Part shown: positions 8,617 through 18,491 of the stretch, one piece after another | How the letters are laid out: every line of letters starts with the position of its first letter | Position numbering within the stretch: position 1 is the first letter of the stretch | Source of the DNA: Rhodococcus sp. AW25M09 | GTDB lineage: Bacteria; Actinomycetota; Actinomycetes; Mycobacteriales; Mycobacteriaceae | NCBI RefSeq assembly: GCF_000333955.1 | Contig: NZ_CAPS01000018.1 | Coordinates: forward strand, 16,516 to 80,515 | Reading direction: 5' to 3' | Length of the DNA stretch: 64,000 bases | Notes under the pieces: model-generated | The model's input: only the letters and a program-made list of their open reading frames with translations | What the model was told of the DNA's origin: nothing | Databases searched by the model: none | Program-made: the position numbers and the translations under genes

Positions 8617-9405
8617 ATGAGCACAGCGACAGCAACCACGCATTCGGCCAAGGAGCACGCACGGTCGCAGGCCACCACCGCGCCTGCACCCACCGCGCCG
8701 GAGGGTGTTTCGGACCTCACCTGGGCAGAATCGGTGCCCGGCGGCAGCTACACCACCAAGGTCCTCGCCCGCGGAACACGCCTGCGGCTCATCGACGTCG
8801 ACGGCAGTGCCTGCGCCAATCTGCTGCTCTATCGCGTCGACGCACCGTGGGAGCGGCTCAACACCGCAGACACCGTCAAGGTTCCGTGGCAGGCGTATCT
8901 GAGCGCAGGCCATCCCCTCCTCTCGGACCAGGGCCGCGTGTTGGCCACCATCGTCGGCGACACCTCCGGTCACCACGACGCGCTCTGCGGCACGACGTCC
9001 TCGGCGACCAATTCTGCGAAATACGGAGTCAGCGGACCACATTCGTCAGCTCCGGCAGGCCGGGAGCTGTTCACGCTGGCCGCGGCCAAGCACGGACTCG
9101 AACCGCGGGACGTAGCGCCGTCACTGTCGTTCTTCCACGGCGTCACCGTGGCAGCAGACGGTGCACTGATCAGCACCGGCTCGGCCGGACCGGGGCGCTC
9201 GGTGGATCTGCTGATCCATCTGCCGGTGATCGTGTTGCTCGCCAACACCGCTCACCCACTTGACCCCAGCACCGAGTACTCCACGACAGCACTCGACGTG
9301 TTGGCCTGGCGAGCACCCGAAGAGTTGCTCACACTCGACAACACCGAACCGGAATACCAACGCGCAGTGCAGAACACCGAGAAAGCATGGAAGGCAGCGC
9401 AATGA
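8617..9405 (+). CDS. DUF1989 protein, urea-carboxylase-associated type 1 (candidate carboxyguanidine deiminase subunit)
   Basis: 262 residues, with a low-complexity N-terminus rich in Ala and Thr (about 1-28) before the DUF1989 core. Recognisable parts are VPGGSYTTKVLARGTRLRLIDVDG, SACANLLLYR, GDTSGHHDALCGTTS with likely metal or catalytic His and Cys, and APSLSFFHGVTV. In characterised bacteria, paired DUF1989 proteins next to a carboxylase form the carboxyguanidine deiminase that removes ammonia before allophanate hydrolase acts. The ATGA overlap with the next DUF1989 gene is consistent with a heteromeric enzyme. The guanidine assignment is by family and context. Confidence 0.82.
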   Translation: MSTATATTHSAKEHARSQATTAPAPTAPEGVSDLTWAESVPGGSYTTKVLARGTRLRLIDVDGSACANLLLYRVDAPWERLNTADTVKVPWQAYLSAGHPLLSDQGRVLATIVGDTSGHHDALCGTTSSATNSAKYGVSGPHSSAPAGRELFTLAAAKHGLEPRDVAPSLSFFHGVTVAADGALISTGSAGPGRSVDLLIHLPVIVLLANTAHPLDPSTEYSTTALDVLAWRAPEELLTLDNTEPEYQRAVQNTEKAWKAAQ

Positions 9406-10031
9406 CCGCCAGCACAGCAATCGTGAAAGACGAGATCGCCCCCGCATTCGGACCCTGGTCGGCTGTCGTCGAAGCCGGCGACATTTTGACCATCGTCGAC
9501 CTGTACGGCAACCAAGCCGTCGACACCCTGCTGTACGGCGCACACGATCACTCGCTCCGGTACTCCGCAGCCGCCACCGTCACCGCGCAGCAGAACTTGT
9601 TCCTCAGCACCGGAACCGTGCTGCGCAGCGATGATTCGACACCCCTGATGACCATCGTCGAGGACGAGGTCGGCAACCACGACACCGTCGGCGGTGCCTG
9701 CTCCAAGGAATCCAACACCCTGCGTTACGGCCACCACACGCAGCATCAGCACGCTTGCGTCGAGAACTTCCTCATCGAGGGCTCGAAGTGGGGCCTCGGA
9801 AAGCGCGACCTGGCACCCAACATCAACTTCTTCATGAACGTCCCCGTCGATGCCGACGGCACCCTCGGCATCGTCGACGGCCTCTCGGCACCCGGCAAGA
9901 AGCTCTCGCTGCGCGCCGAGATCGACACCCTGGTACTGGTCTCGAACTGCCCGCAGATCAACAACCCCTGCAACGGATTCGATCCCACCGCAGTCCGCAT
10001 GATCGTCACGCGAGAGTCGGCGGGGGTATGA
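9402..10031 (+). CDS. DUF1989 protein, urea-carboxylase-associated type 2 (candidate carboxyguanidine deiminase subunit)
   Basis: 209 residues from ATG 9402, which overlaps the previous stop. The core includes [48 protein letters not shown] and [10 protein letters not shown], the DUF1989 pattern with conserved Asn, His and Cys. It lacks the long N-terminal extension of its partner. It also overlaps the carboxyltransferase gene by four bases, so the two DUF1989 genes and the carboxyltransferase are translationally coupled. The likely role is the second subunit of the deiminase. Confidence 0.84.
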   Translation: MTASTAIVKDEIAPAFGPWSAVVEAGDILTIVDLYGNQAVDTLLYGAHDHSLRYSAAATVTAQQNLFLSTGTVLRSDDSTPLMTIVEDEVGNHDTVGGACSKESNTLRYGHHTQHQHACVENFLIEGSKWGLGKRDLAPNINFFMNVPVDADGTLGIVDGLSAPGKKLSLRAEIDTLVLVSNCPQINNPCNGFDPTAVRMIVTRESAGV

Positions 10032-12040
10032 ACGCGACCAAGATGACCGTCCAGCGGCCCGGCATGATCACCACGGTCCAGGACTGGCCGGGACGCGTCG
10101 GATACTGGAAGGTGGGCGTGCCGCCGTCCGGGCCGATGGACGATCTGTCGTTTCGGCTCGGCAACACCGCGCTCGGCAATCCCGAGGGCGCACCCGGGCT
10201 CGAGTCCACCATGGCAGGACCTGCATTGACGTTCGACGCAGACACCTACGTCTGCGTCACCGGTGCCGCGGTACCGGTGACGATCGACGGACGAACCGTC
10301 CCGCAGTGGCGTCCGGTGCTGGTTCCTGCCGGCGCAACCCTGGACGTCGGTATGACAACCGGCCACGGTTTGCGGGTCTACGTGCTGGTCCAGGGGGGTC
10401 TCGAGGTCGACGACTACCTCGGCAGCGCAGCGACATTCACGCTCGGAAAATTCGGCGGACATCGCGGAGGCACCCTCGGCGAGGGCGACGTCATTGCGCT
10501 CGGCGGTCGATCGGACAACCCGGCCGTCCTCGGACCGATACCGATGGAACACCTCCCAGTGCTGACATCCACCTGGGACATCGCCGTCACCGAGGGGCCG
10601 CACGGCGCGCCGGAGTTCTTCACCCGCAACGACATCGATACCCTCTACGCCACCCGTTACGAGGTGCACTTCAACTCCGATCGCACCGGAGTCCGGCTGA
10701 TCGGGCCCAAGCCGCAGTGGGCCAGGACAGACGGCGGCGAAGCCGGACTGCATCCGTCCAACATTCACGACAACGCCTACAGCGTCGGCGCATTGGACTT
10801 CACCGGCGACACCCCGATCCTGCTCGGCCCCGACGGCCCGAGTCTCGGCGGATTCGTCTGTCCCGTCACCGTGGTCGCCGCCGAACGGTGGAAGCTGGGC
10901 CAGCTCCGCCCCGGCGACACCATCCGGTTCGTTCCGGTCCGCGCTGCCTCCACCGCACCTCTGGGATCGCTCGGTCTCGCCCGGCGGGCATCACTGCCGG
11001 CGGTCTTCTCCGCCGGTGGCGACGGTGACGACGGAGTCATCGGCAGGCGTGACGCGGACACGTGCGTCACCTATCGACGTTCGGGGGACGACAACGTGCT
11101 CGTCGAGTACGGCGACATGAAACTCGACCTGACTCTGCGCGCACGAGTACACGCTCTGCATCAGCGCGTCGAGGCGCTCGCCCCGCGCGGGCTGGTGGAC
11201 CTGACCCCGGGCATCCGCTCGTTGCAGGTGAAGGTCGATCCCGATGTGCTCTCGATCGAGACGTTGATGGGTCTGCTCGCCGAGGTCGAGGACGATCTGC
11301 CGGCCGCCTCGGAACTGGTGGTCCCCAGCCGCCAGGTTCGGCTGCCGCTGTCGTGGGACGACCCGTCAACCAGGGAAGCCATCCAGCGATACATGCACGG
11401 AGTCCGTGCCGACGCCCCCTGGTGCCCCTGGAACATCGAGTTCATCCGGCGCATGAACGGACTCGATTCCGTTGCAGACGTATTCGACACCGTCTTCGCC
11501 GCCGACTACATGGTGCTCGGACTGGGTGATGTCTATCTGGGCGCTCCGGTGGCGACCCCACTCGACCCACGGCACCGACTGGTGACGACGAAGTACAACC
11601 CGGCGCGCACGTGGACACCGGAGAATGCGGTCGGTATCGGCGGTGCGTACCTGTGCATCTACGGCATGGAGGGTCCGGGCGGTTACCAGTTCGTCGGCCG
11701 AACCACGCAGGTGTGGAACCACAGTGCAACCTACAGCGGCGGTCCGTTCGAGGAAGGCACCCCGTGGTTGCTGCGGTTCTTCGACCGAATCTCCTGGTAC
11801 CCGGTCGAACCCGAGGAGTTGATGGATCTGCGCGCCGATCTGGCGGCCGGGCGCGGCGGTGGAGTACAGATCACCGAGGGTGAGTTCTCCCTGGCCGAGC
11901 ACGAGAGTTTCCTCGAAACCAATGCCGATTCCATCGACGAGTTCCGCGCGAAGCAGGCCGTGGCCTTCGGAGCCGAGCGGGACGCATGGTCGGCAGCAGG
12001 CGAATTCGACACGACGAAAGGAAAGACCGATGCGGCCTGA
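10028..12040 (+). CDS. Urea/guanidine carboxylase carboxyltransferase region only (no biotin carboxylase, no BCCP)
   Basis: 670 residues. Residues 1-330 are the AHS2/KipA-like half ([47 protein letters not shown]). The rest is the AHS1/KipI-like half ([95 protein letters not shown]). This is the carboxyltransferase region of urea carboxylase. A full urea or guanidine carboxylase has about 1200 residues, with an N-terminal ATP-grasp biotin carboxylase and a C-terminal biotinyl domain. Neither is present here or anywhere in the window, and no biotinylation MKM-type motif is seen. A trans-acting biotin carboxylase-BCCP subunit is the likely complement. Confidence 0.88.
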   Translation: MNATKMTVQRPGMITTVQDWPGRVGYWKVGVPPSGPMDDLSFRLGNTALGNPEGAPGLESTMAGPALTFDADTYVCVTGAAVPVTIDGRTVPQWRPVLVPAGATLDVGMTTGHGLRVYVLVQGGLEVDDYLGSAATFTLGKFGGHRGGTLGEGDVIALGGRSDNPAVLGPIPMEHLPVLTSTWDIAVTEGPHGAPEFFTRNDIDTLYATRYEVHFNSDRTGVRLIGPKPQWARTDGGEAGLHPSNIHDNAYSVGALDFTGDTPILLGPDGPSLGGFVCPVTVVAAERWKLGQLRPGDTIRFVPVRAASTAPLGSLGLARRASLPAVFSAGGDGDDGVIGRRDADTCVTYRRSGDDNVLVEYGDMKLDLTLRARVHALHQRVEALAPRGLVDLTPGIRSLQVKVDPDVLSIETLMGLLAEVEDDLPAASELVVPSRQVRLPLSWDDPSTREAIQRYMHGVRADAPWCPWNIEFIRRMNGLDSVADVFDTVFAADYMVLGLGDVYLGAPVATPLDPRHRLVTTKYNPARTWTPENAVGIGGAYLCIYGMEGPGGYQFVGRTTQVWNHSATYSGGPFEEGTPWLLRFFDRISWYPVEPEELMDLRADLAAGRGGGVQITEGEFSLAEHESFLETNADSIDEFRAKQAVAFGAERDAWSAAGEFDTTKGKTDAA

Positions 12041-13718
12041 GGTGCGAGAGCGAGTGTTGCAGGCATACAAGCGTATTGCCGAGGTCGACCGCCCCGAAGT
12101 GTGGATCACCCTGCGAGACGAGAACGACGTACTCGCCGAGGCCGTGTCCATCGACGAGGCGATATCGGCCGGTAGCGATCTGCCGCTCGCGGGCGTACTC
12201 GTCGCGGTCAAGGACAACATCGACGTGGCAGGTCTGCCCACCACCGCGGCCTGCCCCGAATTCGCGTACACACCCACGGTATCCGCTGTCGCCATCGAAC
12301 GTCTCACGAGTCAGGGCGCACTGGTGCTCGGGAAGACCAACCTCGACCAGTTCGCCACCGGTCTGGTCGGCACCCGCAGTCCCTACGGAGCAGTGCGCTG
12401 TGCCTGGGACCCGACGCTGGTCTCGGGCGGATCCAGTTCCGGCTCCGCCGCCGCCGTGGCGCTGGGAATTGCAGACATCGGAATCGGCACCGACACCGCG
12501 GGATCCGGTCGGGTCCCGGCAGCATTCCACGGCCTGGTCGGCATCAAGACCACGCTGGGTATCGTCCCGAACACCGGAGTGGTCCCCGCCTGCGCCGACT
12601 ACGACTGCGTGACCGTGCTGGCTCACGATCTCGACAGTGCAACCGCGGCAATGAAAGTCATGACCGGACCCACGGTCACCGATCCGCGCAGCCGGGCCTG
12701 GCCCGCCGACGTCCGACTGGCTGCGGCACCGCAACCGCGCGTCGCCATCCCCCGAAGCGAGGACCTCGCGTCGTTGAGCCCGGCCTACCGTCGGGCATTC
12801 GAGGACACGGTCGCAGGCCTGGCCGGCAAGGGCTTCACCCACGTCGAGGTCGATATCTCGGCGCTGCTCGATGCGGCGAAGCTACTGTACGACGGAGCCA
12901 TTGTGGCGCAGCGCTATTCGGCCGTCGGTAAATTTCTCGACACAGCGCCCGCCGGGGCCGATCCCACGGTCGCAGCGATCGTCGGATCCGCGGCCGGACC
13001 GTCCGCGCACCGATACGTGGACGATCTCGATGCACTCGGGAAAGCGAAGACTACTGCCCGCGCGTTACTGAGTGACGTCGACGGCCTACTGCTACCCACC
13101 ACCACCGAGCACCCGAGTATCGCTGCGGTTCAGTCGGACCCGATCGGCATCAATCGCCGGCTGGGTACGTTCACCAACTTCTGCAATCTGCTCGACATGG
13201 CGGCCGTGGCGGTTCCCGGTGCCCCGACGGCGGACAGCGCTCCGTTCGGAGTGATGTTCGTCGTGCCCGCATTCGAGGATCAGGTCGCGATCGACCTCGC
13301 TGCTCGACTGGCAGGCACACCCGCACCGTCGTTGATCGACGACGGCATCGAGGTACTGGCCGTGGGCGCGCATCTGCGCGGCTTTCCTGTGCATCACCAG
13401 TTGACCGATCGCGGTGCCCGGTTCTGCGGTGAGGTGACCACATCCTCGGACTATCGGCTGGTGGATCTGCATGCCACTCCGCCCAAGCCGGGCCTGGTGC
13501 GACAAACAGGCGGCGCGCCGATCGCCGGCGAGTTGTACCGAATGTCCGCGGCCGCTCTCGGCACCTTTCTCGCCGCATTGCCCGCACCGATGGGCCTCGG
13601 CCCGGTCGAATTGTCCGATGGTCGCTGGGTCACCGGATTCTGCTGCGCACACGACGCGGCCGAGCAGGGAACCGACATCACCGAGTACGGCGGCTGGCGC
13701 GCCTATCGATCTGCGTGA
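12030..13718 (+). CDS. atzF: Allophanate hydrolase
   Basis: 562 residues from ATG 12030, overlapping the carboxylase stop by eleven bases. The amidase-signature domain is intact: catalytic Lys in [11 protein letters not shown], the Gly/Ser-rich loop [15 protein letters not shown] and the nucleophile region [12 protein letters not shown]. From about 440 onward a second domain follows ([28 protein letters not shown]), the C-terminal decarboxylase-type domain of allophanate hydrolase. It converts allophanate to ammonia and CO2, the last step of urea or guanidine carboxylase pathways. Length and both domains are complete. Confidence 0.92.
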   Translation: MRPEVRERVLQAYKRIAEVDRPEVWITLRDENDVLAEAVSIDEAISAGSDLPLAGVLVAVKDNIDVAGLPTTAACPEFAYTPTVSAVAIERLTSQGALVLGKTNLDQFATGLVGTRSPYGAVRCAWDPTLVSGGSSSGSAAAVALGIADIGIGTDTAGSGRVPAAFHGLVGIKTTLGIVPNTGVVPACADYDCVTVLAHDLDSATAAMKVMTGPTVTDPRSRAWPADVRLAAAPQPRVAIPRSEDLASLSPAYRRAFEDTVAGLAGKGFTHVEVDISALLDAAKLLYDGAIVAQRYSAVGKFLDTAPAGADPTVAAIVGSAAGPSAHRYVDDLDALGKAKTTARALLSDVDGLLLPTTTEHPSIAAVQSDPIGINRRLGTFTNFCNLLDMAAVAVPGAPTADSAPFGVMFVVPAFEDQVAIDLAARLAGTPAPSLIDDGIEVLAVGAHLRGFPVHHQLTDRGARFCGEVTTSSDYRLVDLHATPPKPGLVRQTGGAPIAGELYRMSAAALGTFLAALPAPMGLGPVELSDGRWVTGFCCAHDAAEQGTDITEYGGWRAYRSA

Positions 13719-13725
13719 GAACGCA

Positions 13726-14367
13726 TCACGCCGGCACAGGCCTGCCGCCGTCGGTGGCGACCCGCACGGCGAGTAGACCGAGCACGGTGCCCATGGCGTA
13801 GCGCTGCATCTTCAGCCAGGTGGGTCGGACGGCAAGGAACCTGGCGATCGATCCGGCCAGCACCACGATCGCCAGGTTGACCGTCACCGCCACCGCAATC
13901 TGCACGCTGCCGAGCACGAAGCCCTGCAACACGAGGTGTCCGGCGGCAGGGTCGACGAACTGTGGGATGACCGAGATGTACATGATCGCGATCTTCGGGT
14001 TCAGCAGGTTGGTCACCAAGCCCATGGAGAACAGTCGGCGAGTCGAATCCTGTTGCAGCTCGGCCGGTTCGAATGCCGATACGGTCCCACGCAGCGCCTG
14101 CACCGCCAACCAGGCAAGGTAGGCGGCACCGGCGAGCTTGACCGCCGTGTACAGCGCAGGAACGGCAGTGAACACCGCGGCCAAGCCCAGATTGGTGGCC
14201 GTCAGATAGATCAGGAAACCGATCGCGACGCCGGCCAGCGACACCATTCCCGCCCGTCTACCTTGCGAGATGCTGCGCGAGACGAGGTAGATCATGTTGG
14301 GACCCGGCGTCAGAACCAACGCGAGGGCTACTGCGAACACACCGACGACTGCCGCTCCAGTGACCAT
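13726..14367 (-). CDS. LysE/RhtB-family amino acid exporter
   Basis: 213 residues with about six membrane segments. The family signature near the N-terminus is clear: ALVLTPGPNMIYLVSRSISQGRRAGMVSLAGVAIG, and NLLNPKIAIMYISVIPQF marks the central loop and following helix. Members export amino acids or other small metabolites. It is convergent with allophanate hydrolase (eight-base gap) and lies 89 bases downstream of the AraC regulator on the same strand, so readthrough is possible. The substrate is unknown. Confidence 0.88.
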   Translation of the reverse strand: MVTGAAVVGVFAVALALVLTPGPNMIYLVSRSISQGRRAGMVSLAGVAIGFLIYLTATNLGLAAVFTAVPALYTAVKLAGAAYLAWLAVQALRGTVSAFEPAELQQDSTRRLFSMGLVTNLLNPKIAIMYISVIPQFVDPAAGHLVLQGFVLGSVQIAVAVTVNLAIVVLAGSIARFLAVRPTWLKMQRYAMGTVLGLLAVRVATDGGRPVPA

Positions 14368-14456
14368 GGCCTTCAGCCTTGTTCAGCGAGCTTCCCCGGT
14401 CCATGGCCAGTTACCCGATGATGGCCACCACCGAGCCATATCACTGCGACGCCGTC

Positions 14457-15500
14457 TCACCGCGGCGATACGGCGTGGTTGCGGAACTCCCTCGGTGACC
14501 GGCCGGTCCATCGCGTGAACGCATGAGAGAAGCTCGCTACATCGCTGTAGCCGAGTTCGGTGGCAATCTCGCTTACCGTCACCGAACGGTCCAGCAGGCG
14601 CACGGTTGCACGCTCCCGCAGAAACGACTGCCGCAGTTCACGAAAAGTGATGCCCTCCGCACCGAGTTGCCGCTTGAGGGTGCTCGTGGAGACAGCCAGT
14701 TGCCGCGCACAGTGTGCACTGTTGGTGCAGTCGGCATCGGCATCGAACAGTGCACGGACCGTGTCCGTGAACGACTTGGTGCGACGCCCGTCGACGGCCT
14801 TCTTCAGCTCCGCGACCCCGAGCTGATAAGACACCGCGTCGGAGAATCGGCATGCTTCGTCGAGGACGGTCGCCGGGACGAACACGAACGGGGACGGCGC
14901 ATCGAACACGAACCGTCGGGTCAGGTCCTCGTCGAGGGTGGCTCCTACCTCCGACGGCGGGATGTTCAGGTGGAGTTCGACCGCTTGCGCTGAGCTCGTG
15001 AGCATGTCGATGAGACGAAGAAGGCACGTACCGCCATAGGCGACAGCGATGCTGTCGAGTCCGTCGTCCCCGGTACGGCCGGAGAGTCCGATGGTCAGCC
15101 CACGATCGGTGTTATGGGATTGCACCGCAAGCGCTGTCGTGATCAGGGGCAGGAACGCGAGCAGATCGACGATCTCCGCTATCGAACCGGCGCTGATCGC
15201 AGGCAGGCTCAGTGGTCCCAACGACGTGGGCTGAACGTATCTGGCGAAGGTCACACCCAGCCGGAAACCCTGGGCACGGTCCAGATTCGGGTACACCTGC
15301 CTGAACCACCGCAGGGGTGCCTGACCGTCGCGGCTGATCAGCTCCGACATGCTGACATCCTCACGCACCAGAATGTCTCGGAACGCGGCCTCGGCCCGCT
15401 CACCCAGTGCGCCGCTTCCGAGCAGCTGCGCGAAGGCGAGCGGAGGCACCCCTGACTCATCGAATCTCACATGAGCCAAATTAACAACAATGCGATGCAT
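14457..15500 (-). CDS. AraC-family regulator of the CYP153 operon
   Basis: 347 residues. The N-terminal half resembles the arabinose-binding-type sensor domain of AraC regulators linked to alkane and fatty-acid genes. The C-terminal third is a double helix-turn-helix (ARQLAVSTSTLKRQLGAEGITFRELR, then VSEIATELGYSDVASFSHAFTRWTGRSPREFR). It diverges from the ferredoxin-CYP153-reductase operon across 68 bases, the usual layout for CYP153 clusters. Activation by alkanes is inferred. Confidence 0.88.
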   Translation of the reverse strand: MHRIVVNLAHVRFDESGVPPLAFAQLLGSGALGERAEAAFRDILVREDVSMSELISRDGQAPLRWFRQVYPNLDRAQGFRLGVTFARYVQPTSLGPLSLPAISAGSIAEIVDLLAFLPLITTALAVQSHNTDRGLTIGLSGRTGDDGLDSIAVAYGGTCLLRLIDMLTSSAQAVELHLNIPPSEVGATLDEDLTRRFVFDAPSPFVFVPATVLDEACRFSDAVSYQLGVAELKKAVDGRRTKSFTDTVRALFDADADCTNSAHCARQLAVSTSTLKRQLGAEGITFRELRQSFLRERATVRLLDRSVTVSEIATELGYSDVASFSHAFTRWTGRSPREFRNHAVSPR

Positions 15501-15568
15501 TCGAGCCTGGTTCGGCGAACTCAGTCGGTAGAGAGTGAGATCACAGTCATCTCAGCGAGGAGCACACC
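15501..15568. promoter_or_regulatory. AraC/CYP153 divergent promoter region
   Basis: A short 68-base gap with the inverted repeat GAGAT-N7-ATCTC (15537-15553) just before the ferredoxin ribosome site (GCGAGGAG). It is a plausible AraC-type target, but the arms are only five bases long. Confidence 0.35.
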
Positions 15569-15889
15569 ATGGCGAACGTCACCTTTGTCACCCACGACGG
15601 GGAGAACCACGAGGCAACACTGATCGAGGGCACGTCCCTCATGCGTGTTGCCGTCGACAACGCTGTGCCCGGCATCGATGGCGACTGCGGCGGTGAGGCG
15701 GCCTGCGGCACCTGCCACGTCATCGTCGAGAACGGATGGACGGACGTGGTCGGCGCCAACGATGAGGTGGAGGAAGACATGCTCGCGATGAATCCCGAGC
15801 GCGAGCCCACCTCTCGTCTCTCGTGCCAGATGACGGCACGCGAGAACTGGGACGGCTTGACCGTCCGCATTCCCGAGTTCCAACTCTGA
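15569..15889 (+). CDS. 2Fe-2S ferredoxin of the CYP153 system
   Basis: 106 residues. The adrenodoxin-type cluster ligands are present: DCGGEAACGTCHV (C-x5-C-x2-C) and a fourth Cys in RLSCQM. A good GAGGAG site precedes ATG 15569. It shuttles electrons from the reductase to the P450. The next gene begins 23 bases downstream. Confidence 0.93.
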   Translation: MANVTFVTHDGENHEATLIEGTSLMRVAVDNAVPGIDGDCGGEAACGTCHVIVENGWTDVVGANDEVEEDMLAMNPEREPTSRLSCQMTARENWDGLTVRIPEFQL

Positions 15890-15912
15890 GCTGTAGAACA
15901 GGAGCCAGGACC

Positions 15913-17304
15913 ATGAGTATTGCTGCAACGGTCTCGAACACCGCCAGATCCGTCATCCCCATCGAACTACAGATCCGGGGCGCGCACCTCTACGACAAGA
16001 CCCGTCGACTGGTGACCCGGACCGATGGTCGGGTCATGTTCACCGAGACCCCCATTCCCACGGTCGATGAAGTCGATCTCGCGGACATCGATCTGAGCAA
16101 CCCGTTCCTCTATCGCCAGGGTCGGTGGACCTCGTACTTTGAGCGCGTACGCAACGAGGCACCGGTACATTTCCAGCCCACCAGTCCGTTCGGGCCGTTC
16201 TGGTCGGTCACCCGCCACGCGGACATCATCGCGGTGGACAAGAACCACGCGGTGTTCTCGGCCGAACCGTTCATCGTCATCGGAGAACCTCCGCGGTTCA
16301 TGGACGTCGCCATGTTCATCGCGCAGGATCCCCCTCAGCACGACACACAGCGCGCTGCAGTCCAAGGGGTAGTGGCCCCGAAGAATCTGCGCGAGATGGA
16401 GGGCCTGATTCGGTCGCGGGTTCGGGAGGTCCTCGACGACCTACCCGTGAACGAGCCTTTCGATTGGGTGCGCACCGTCTCGATGGAACTCACCGCTCGG
16501 ATGCTCGCGACGCTCCTGGACTTCCCGTACGAGCAACGCCACAAGTTGGTCGAATGGTCCGACCTTGCAACGGCAATGGAACAGACCAACGGCGGCCAGT
16601 CGGACAACGACGAGGTGTTCCGCGCAATGGGCGGAGCGGCCACGAGCCTGAGCGAACTCTGGCATCGCAAGGCCGCCCGCACGGCCGCAGGCGAAGAACC
16701 CGGCTTCGACTTGATCTCGTTGCTGCAAGCCAATGACGACACCAAGGACCTCATCGAGCGGCCCCTGGAGTTCCTCGGCAACCTCCTTCTACTCATCGTC
16801 GGTGGCAATGACACCACGCGTAACTCGATGAGCGGTGGAGTGTTGGCGCTCAACAAGTTTCCCGACCAGTTCGAGAAACTGAAGGCCGATCCCGCTCTGA
16901 TCCCGGGCATGGTGTCCGAGATCATCCGCTGGCAGACCCCGCTGGCCTATATGCGCAGGATCGCTAAATCCGACACCATCCTCAACGGTCAATTCATCCG
17001 CAAGGGCGACAAAGTCGTCATGTGGTACGCCTCCGGCAATCGTGACGAGCGTGTGTTCGAGCGGCCCGACGACTTCGTCATCGACCGAAAGAATGCCCGC
17101 AATCACATCGCGTTCGGGTTCGGCGTGCATCGATGCATGGGCAACAGGCTCGCCGAAATGCAGTTGCGCATTCTCTGGGAGGAATTGCTGACCCGCTTCG
17201 AGAATATCGCGGTCATCGGCGAGCCCGAGTACGTGCAGTCGAACTTCGTGCGAGGCATAACGAAGATGATGGTCACGCTCACCCCCAAGGCGCAGCCGGA
17301 GTGA
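15913..17304 (+). CDS. Cytochrome P450, CYP153 family alkane hydroxylase
   Basis: 463 residues from ATG 15913, preceded by CCAGGA. The heme loop FGFGVHRCMGNRLAE has its thiolate Cys near residue 408, the K-helix ExxR is EIIRW and the I-helix reads LLIVGGNDTTRNSMSGG, which is highly typical of CYP153. Family enzymes hydroxylate medium-chain alkanes at the terminal carbon in the cytosol, using ferredoxin and ferredoxin reductase. Both partners flank this gene, and its stop overlaps the reductase GTG by four bases. The gene looks intact and functional. Alkane use by the host is an inference. Confidence 0.93.
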   Translation: MSIAATVSNTARSVIPIELQIRGAHLYDKTRRLVTRTDGRVMFTETPIPTVDEVDLADIDLSNPFLYRQGRWTSYFERVRNEAPVHFQPTSPFGPFWSVTRHADIIAVDKNHAVFSAEPFIVIGEPPRFMDVAMFIAQDPPQHDTQRAAVQGVVAPKNLREMEGLIRSRVREVLDDLPVNEPFDWVRTVSMELTARMLATLLDFPYEQRHKLVEWSDLATAMEQTNGGQSDNDEVFRAMGGAATSLSELWHRKAARTAAGEEPGFDLISLLQANDDTKDLIERPLEFLGNLLLLIVGGNDTTRNSMSGGVLALNKFPDQFEKLKADPALIPGMVSEIIRWQTPLAYMRRIAKSDTILNGQFIRKGDKVVMWYASGNRDERVFERPDDFVIDRKNARNHIAFGFGVHRCMGNRLAEMQLRILWEELLTRFENIAVIGEPEYVQSNFVRGITKMMVTLTPKAQPE

Positions 17305-18491
17305 GCACCGACCGTGCGGTGATCATCGGCGCCAGCCATGCCGGCGCTGCGCTGGCCGCGCACCTCCGGCGCGAGAAGTGGTCGGGGGATGTCGTCCTGA
17401 TCGGCGACGAGAAAACGTTGCCCTATCAGCGGCCCCCATTGTCGAAGGCGTATCTGGCCGGCACCTCCGCCCTCGATGCTCTGGCGATCCGCGGCGCGGA
17501 CTTCTACGACAAGCAGAGCATCGAGTTGGTGGACGCGGCCGTGACCGCCGTCGACCGGCAGGCGCGCACCGTGACACTCGACACCGGCGTCATGCAGTCG
17601 TACAGCACGCTTGCCTTCTGCACCGGCGCGCGGACTCGCCGATTGACCACGCCCGGAGCCGATTTGGCGGGGATCTACTACCTGCGTACCGCCGCCGACT
17701 CCGCGTCGCTCCGCTCCGCTGCGGTGCCGGGTAAGCGAGTAGTAGTCGTCGGCGGTGGGTACATCGGTCTCGAAACAGCAGCCTCGCTGAGCAAGCTGGG
17801 GTTGGAGGTGACCGTAGTCGAGGCCGCCGACCGCGTGCTGGAACGTATTACCGCACCGGTAGTCTCGGCGTTCTTCACACGGATCCACCGTGAGTCCGGC
17901 GTCGTCATCCGTACGGGGGCACTGGTCGAGGAATTCCGTGGTGACACGCAGGTGCGAGAGGTAGTACTGGCGGGCGGAGAGACGCTGCCCGCCGACCTGG
18001 TCGTCGTCGGAGTGGGCATCGTCCCCAACACCGAGCTCGCCGAAGCGGCCGGGATAACCGTCGACAACGGAATCGTCATCGACGATCGGGCTCGCACCAA
18101 CGATCCCGACGTCATCGCTGCCGGCGACTGCGCCTCCTACGAGATCCCGCGATACGAGCGACGGCTCCGGCTCGAATGTGTCGCCGCCGCAAACGAACAC
18201 GCGAAAGTGGCGGCGTCGACCATGGCCGGAGGATCTGCCACCATGTCTGCGCTGCCGTGGTTCTGGTCCGATCAATACGACCTCAAACTGCAGATCGCGG
18301 GACTCAACACCGGATACGACGAGGTCATCATCAATGGCGATCCCGAGCGCGACCGCGATTTCACGTGCTACTACCTGCGCGAGAGCGAACTCATCGCCGC
18401 AGACTGCGTCAACCGACCCCGCGATTTCATGACGAGCAAGAAGGCGATCGCCGAGCGCTCCCCGGTCGAACGCGCAGAATTGGGCGGGTAG
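17301..18491 (+). CDS. NAD(P)H ferredoxin reductase of the CYP153 system
   Basis: 396 residues from GTG 17301. Two Rossmann motifs are visible: IIGASHAGAALAAHLR (FAD) and VVVGGGYIGLETAASLSKLG (NADH), plus NDPDVIAAGDCASYE for FAD. This is the ferredoxin/rubredoxin reductase-like flavoprotein that completes the three-component P450 chain. Its 3' end overlaps the convergent DUF937 reading frame by 65 bases, suggesting the operon boundary lies inside a pre-existing DUF937 gene. Confidence 0.92.
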   Translation: MSTDRAVIIGASHAGAALAAHLRREKWSGDVVLIGDEKTLPYQRPPLSKAYLAGTSALDALAIRGADFYDKQSIELVDAAVTAVDRQARTVTLDTGVMQSYSTLAFCTGARTRRLTTPGADLAGIYYLRTAADSASLRSAAVPGKRVVVVGGGYIGLETAASLSKLGLEVTVVEAADRVLERITAPVVSAFFTRIHRESGVVIRTGALVEEFRGDTQVREVVLAGGETLPADLVVVGVGIVPNTELAEAAGITVDNGIVIDDRARTNDPDVIAAGDCASYEIPRYERRLRLECVAAANEHAKVAASTMAGGSATMSALPWFWSDQYDLKLQIAGLNTGYDEVIINGDPERDRDFTCYYLRESELIAADCVNRPRDFMTSKKAIAERSPVERAELGG

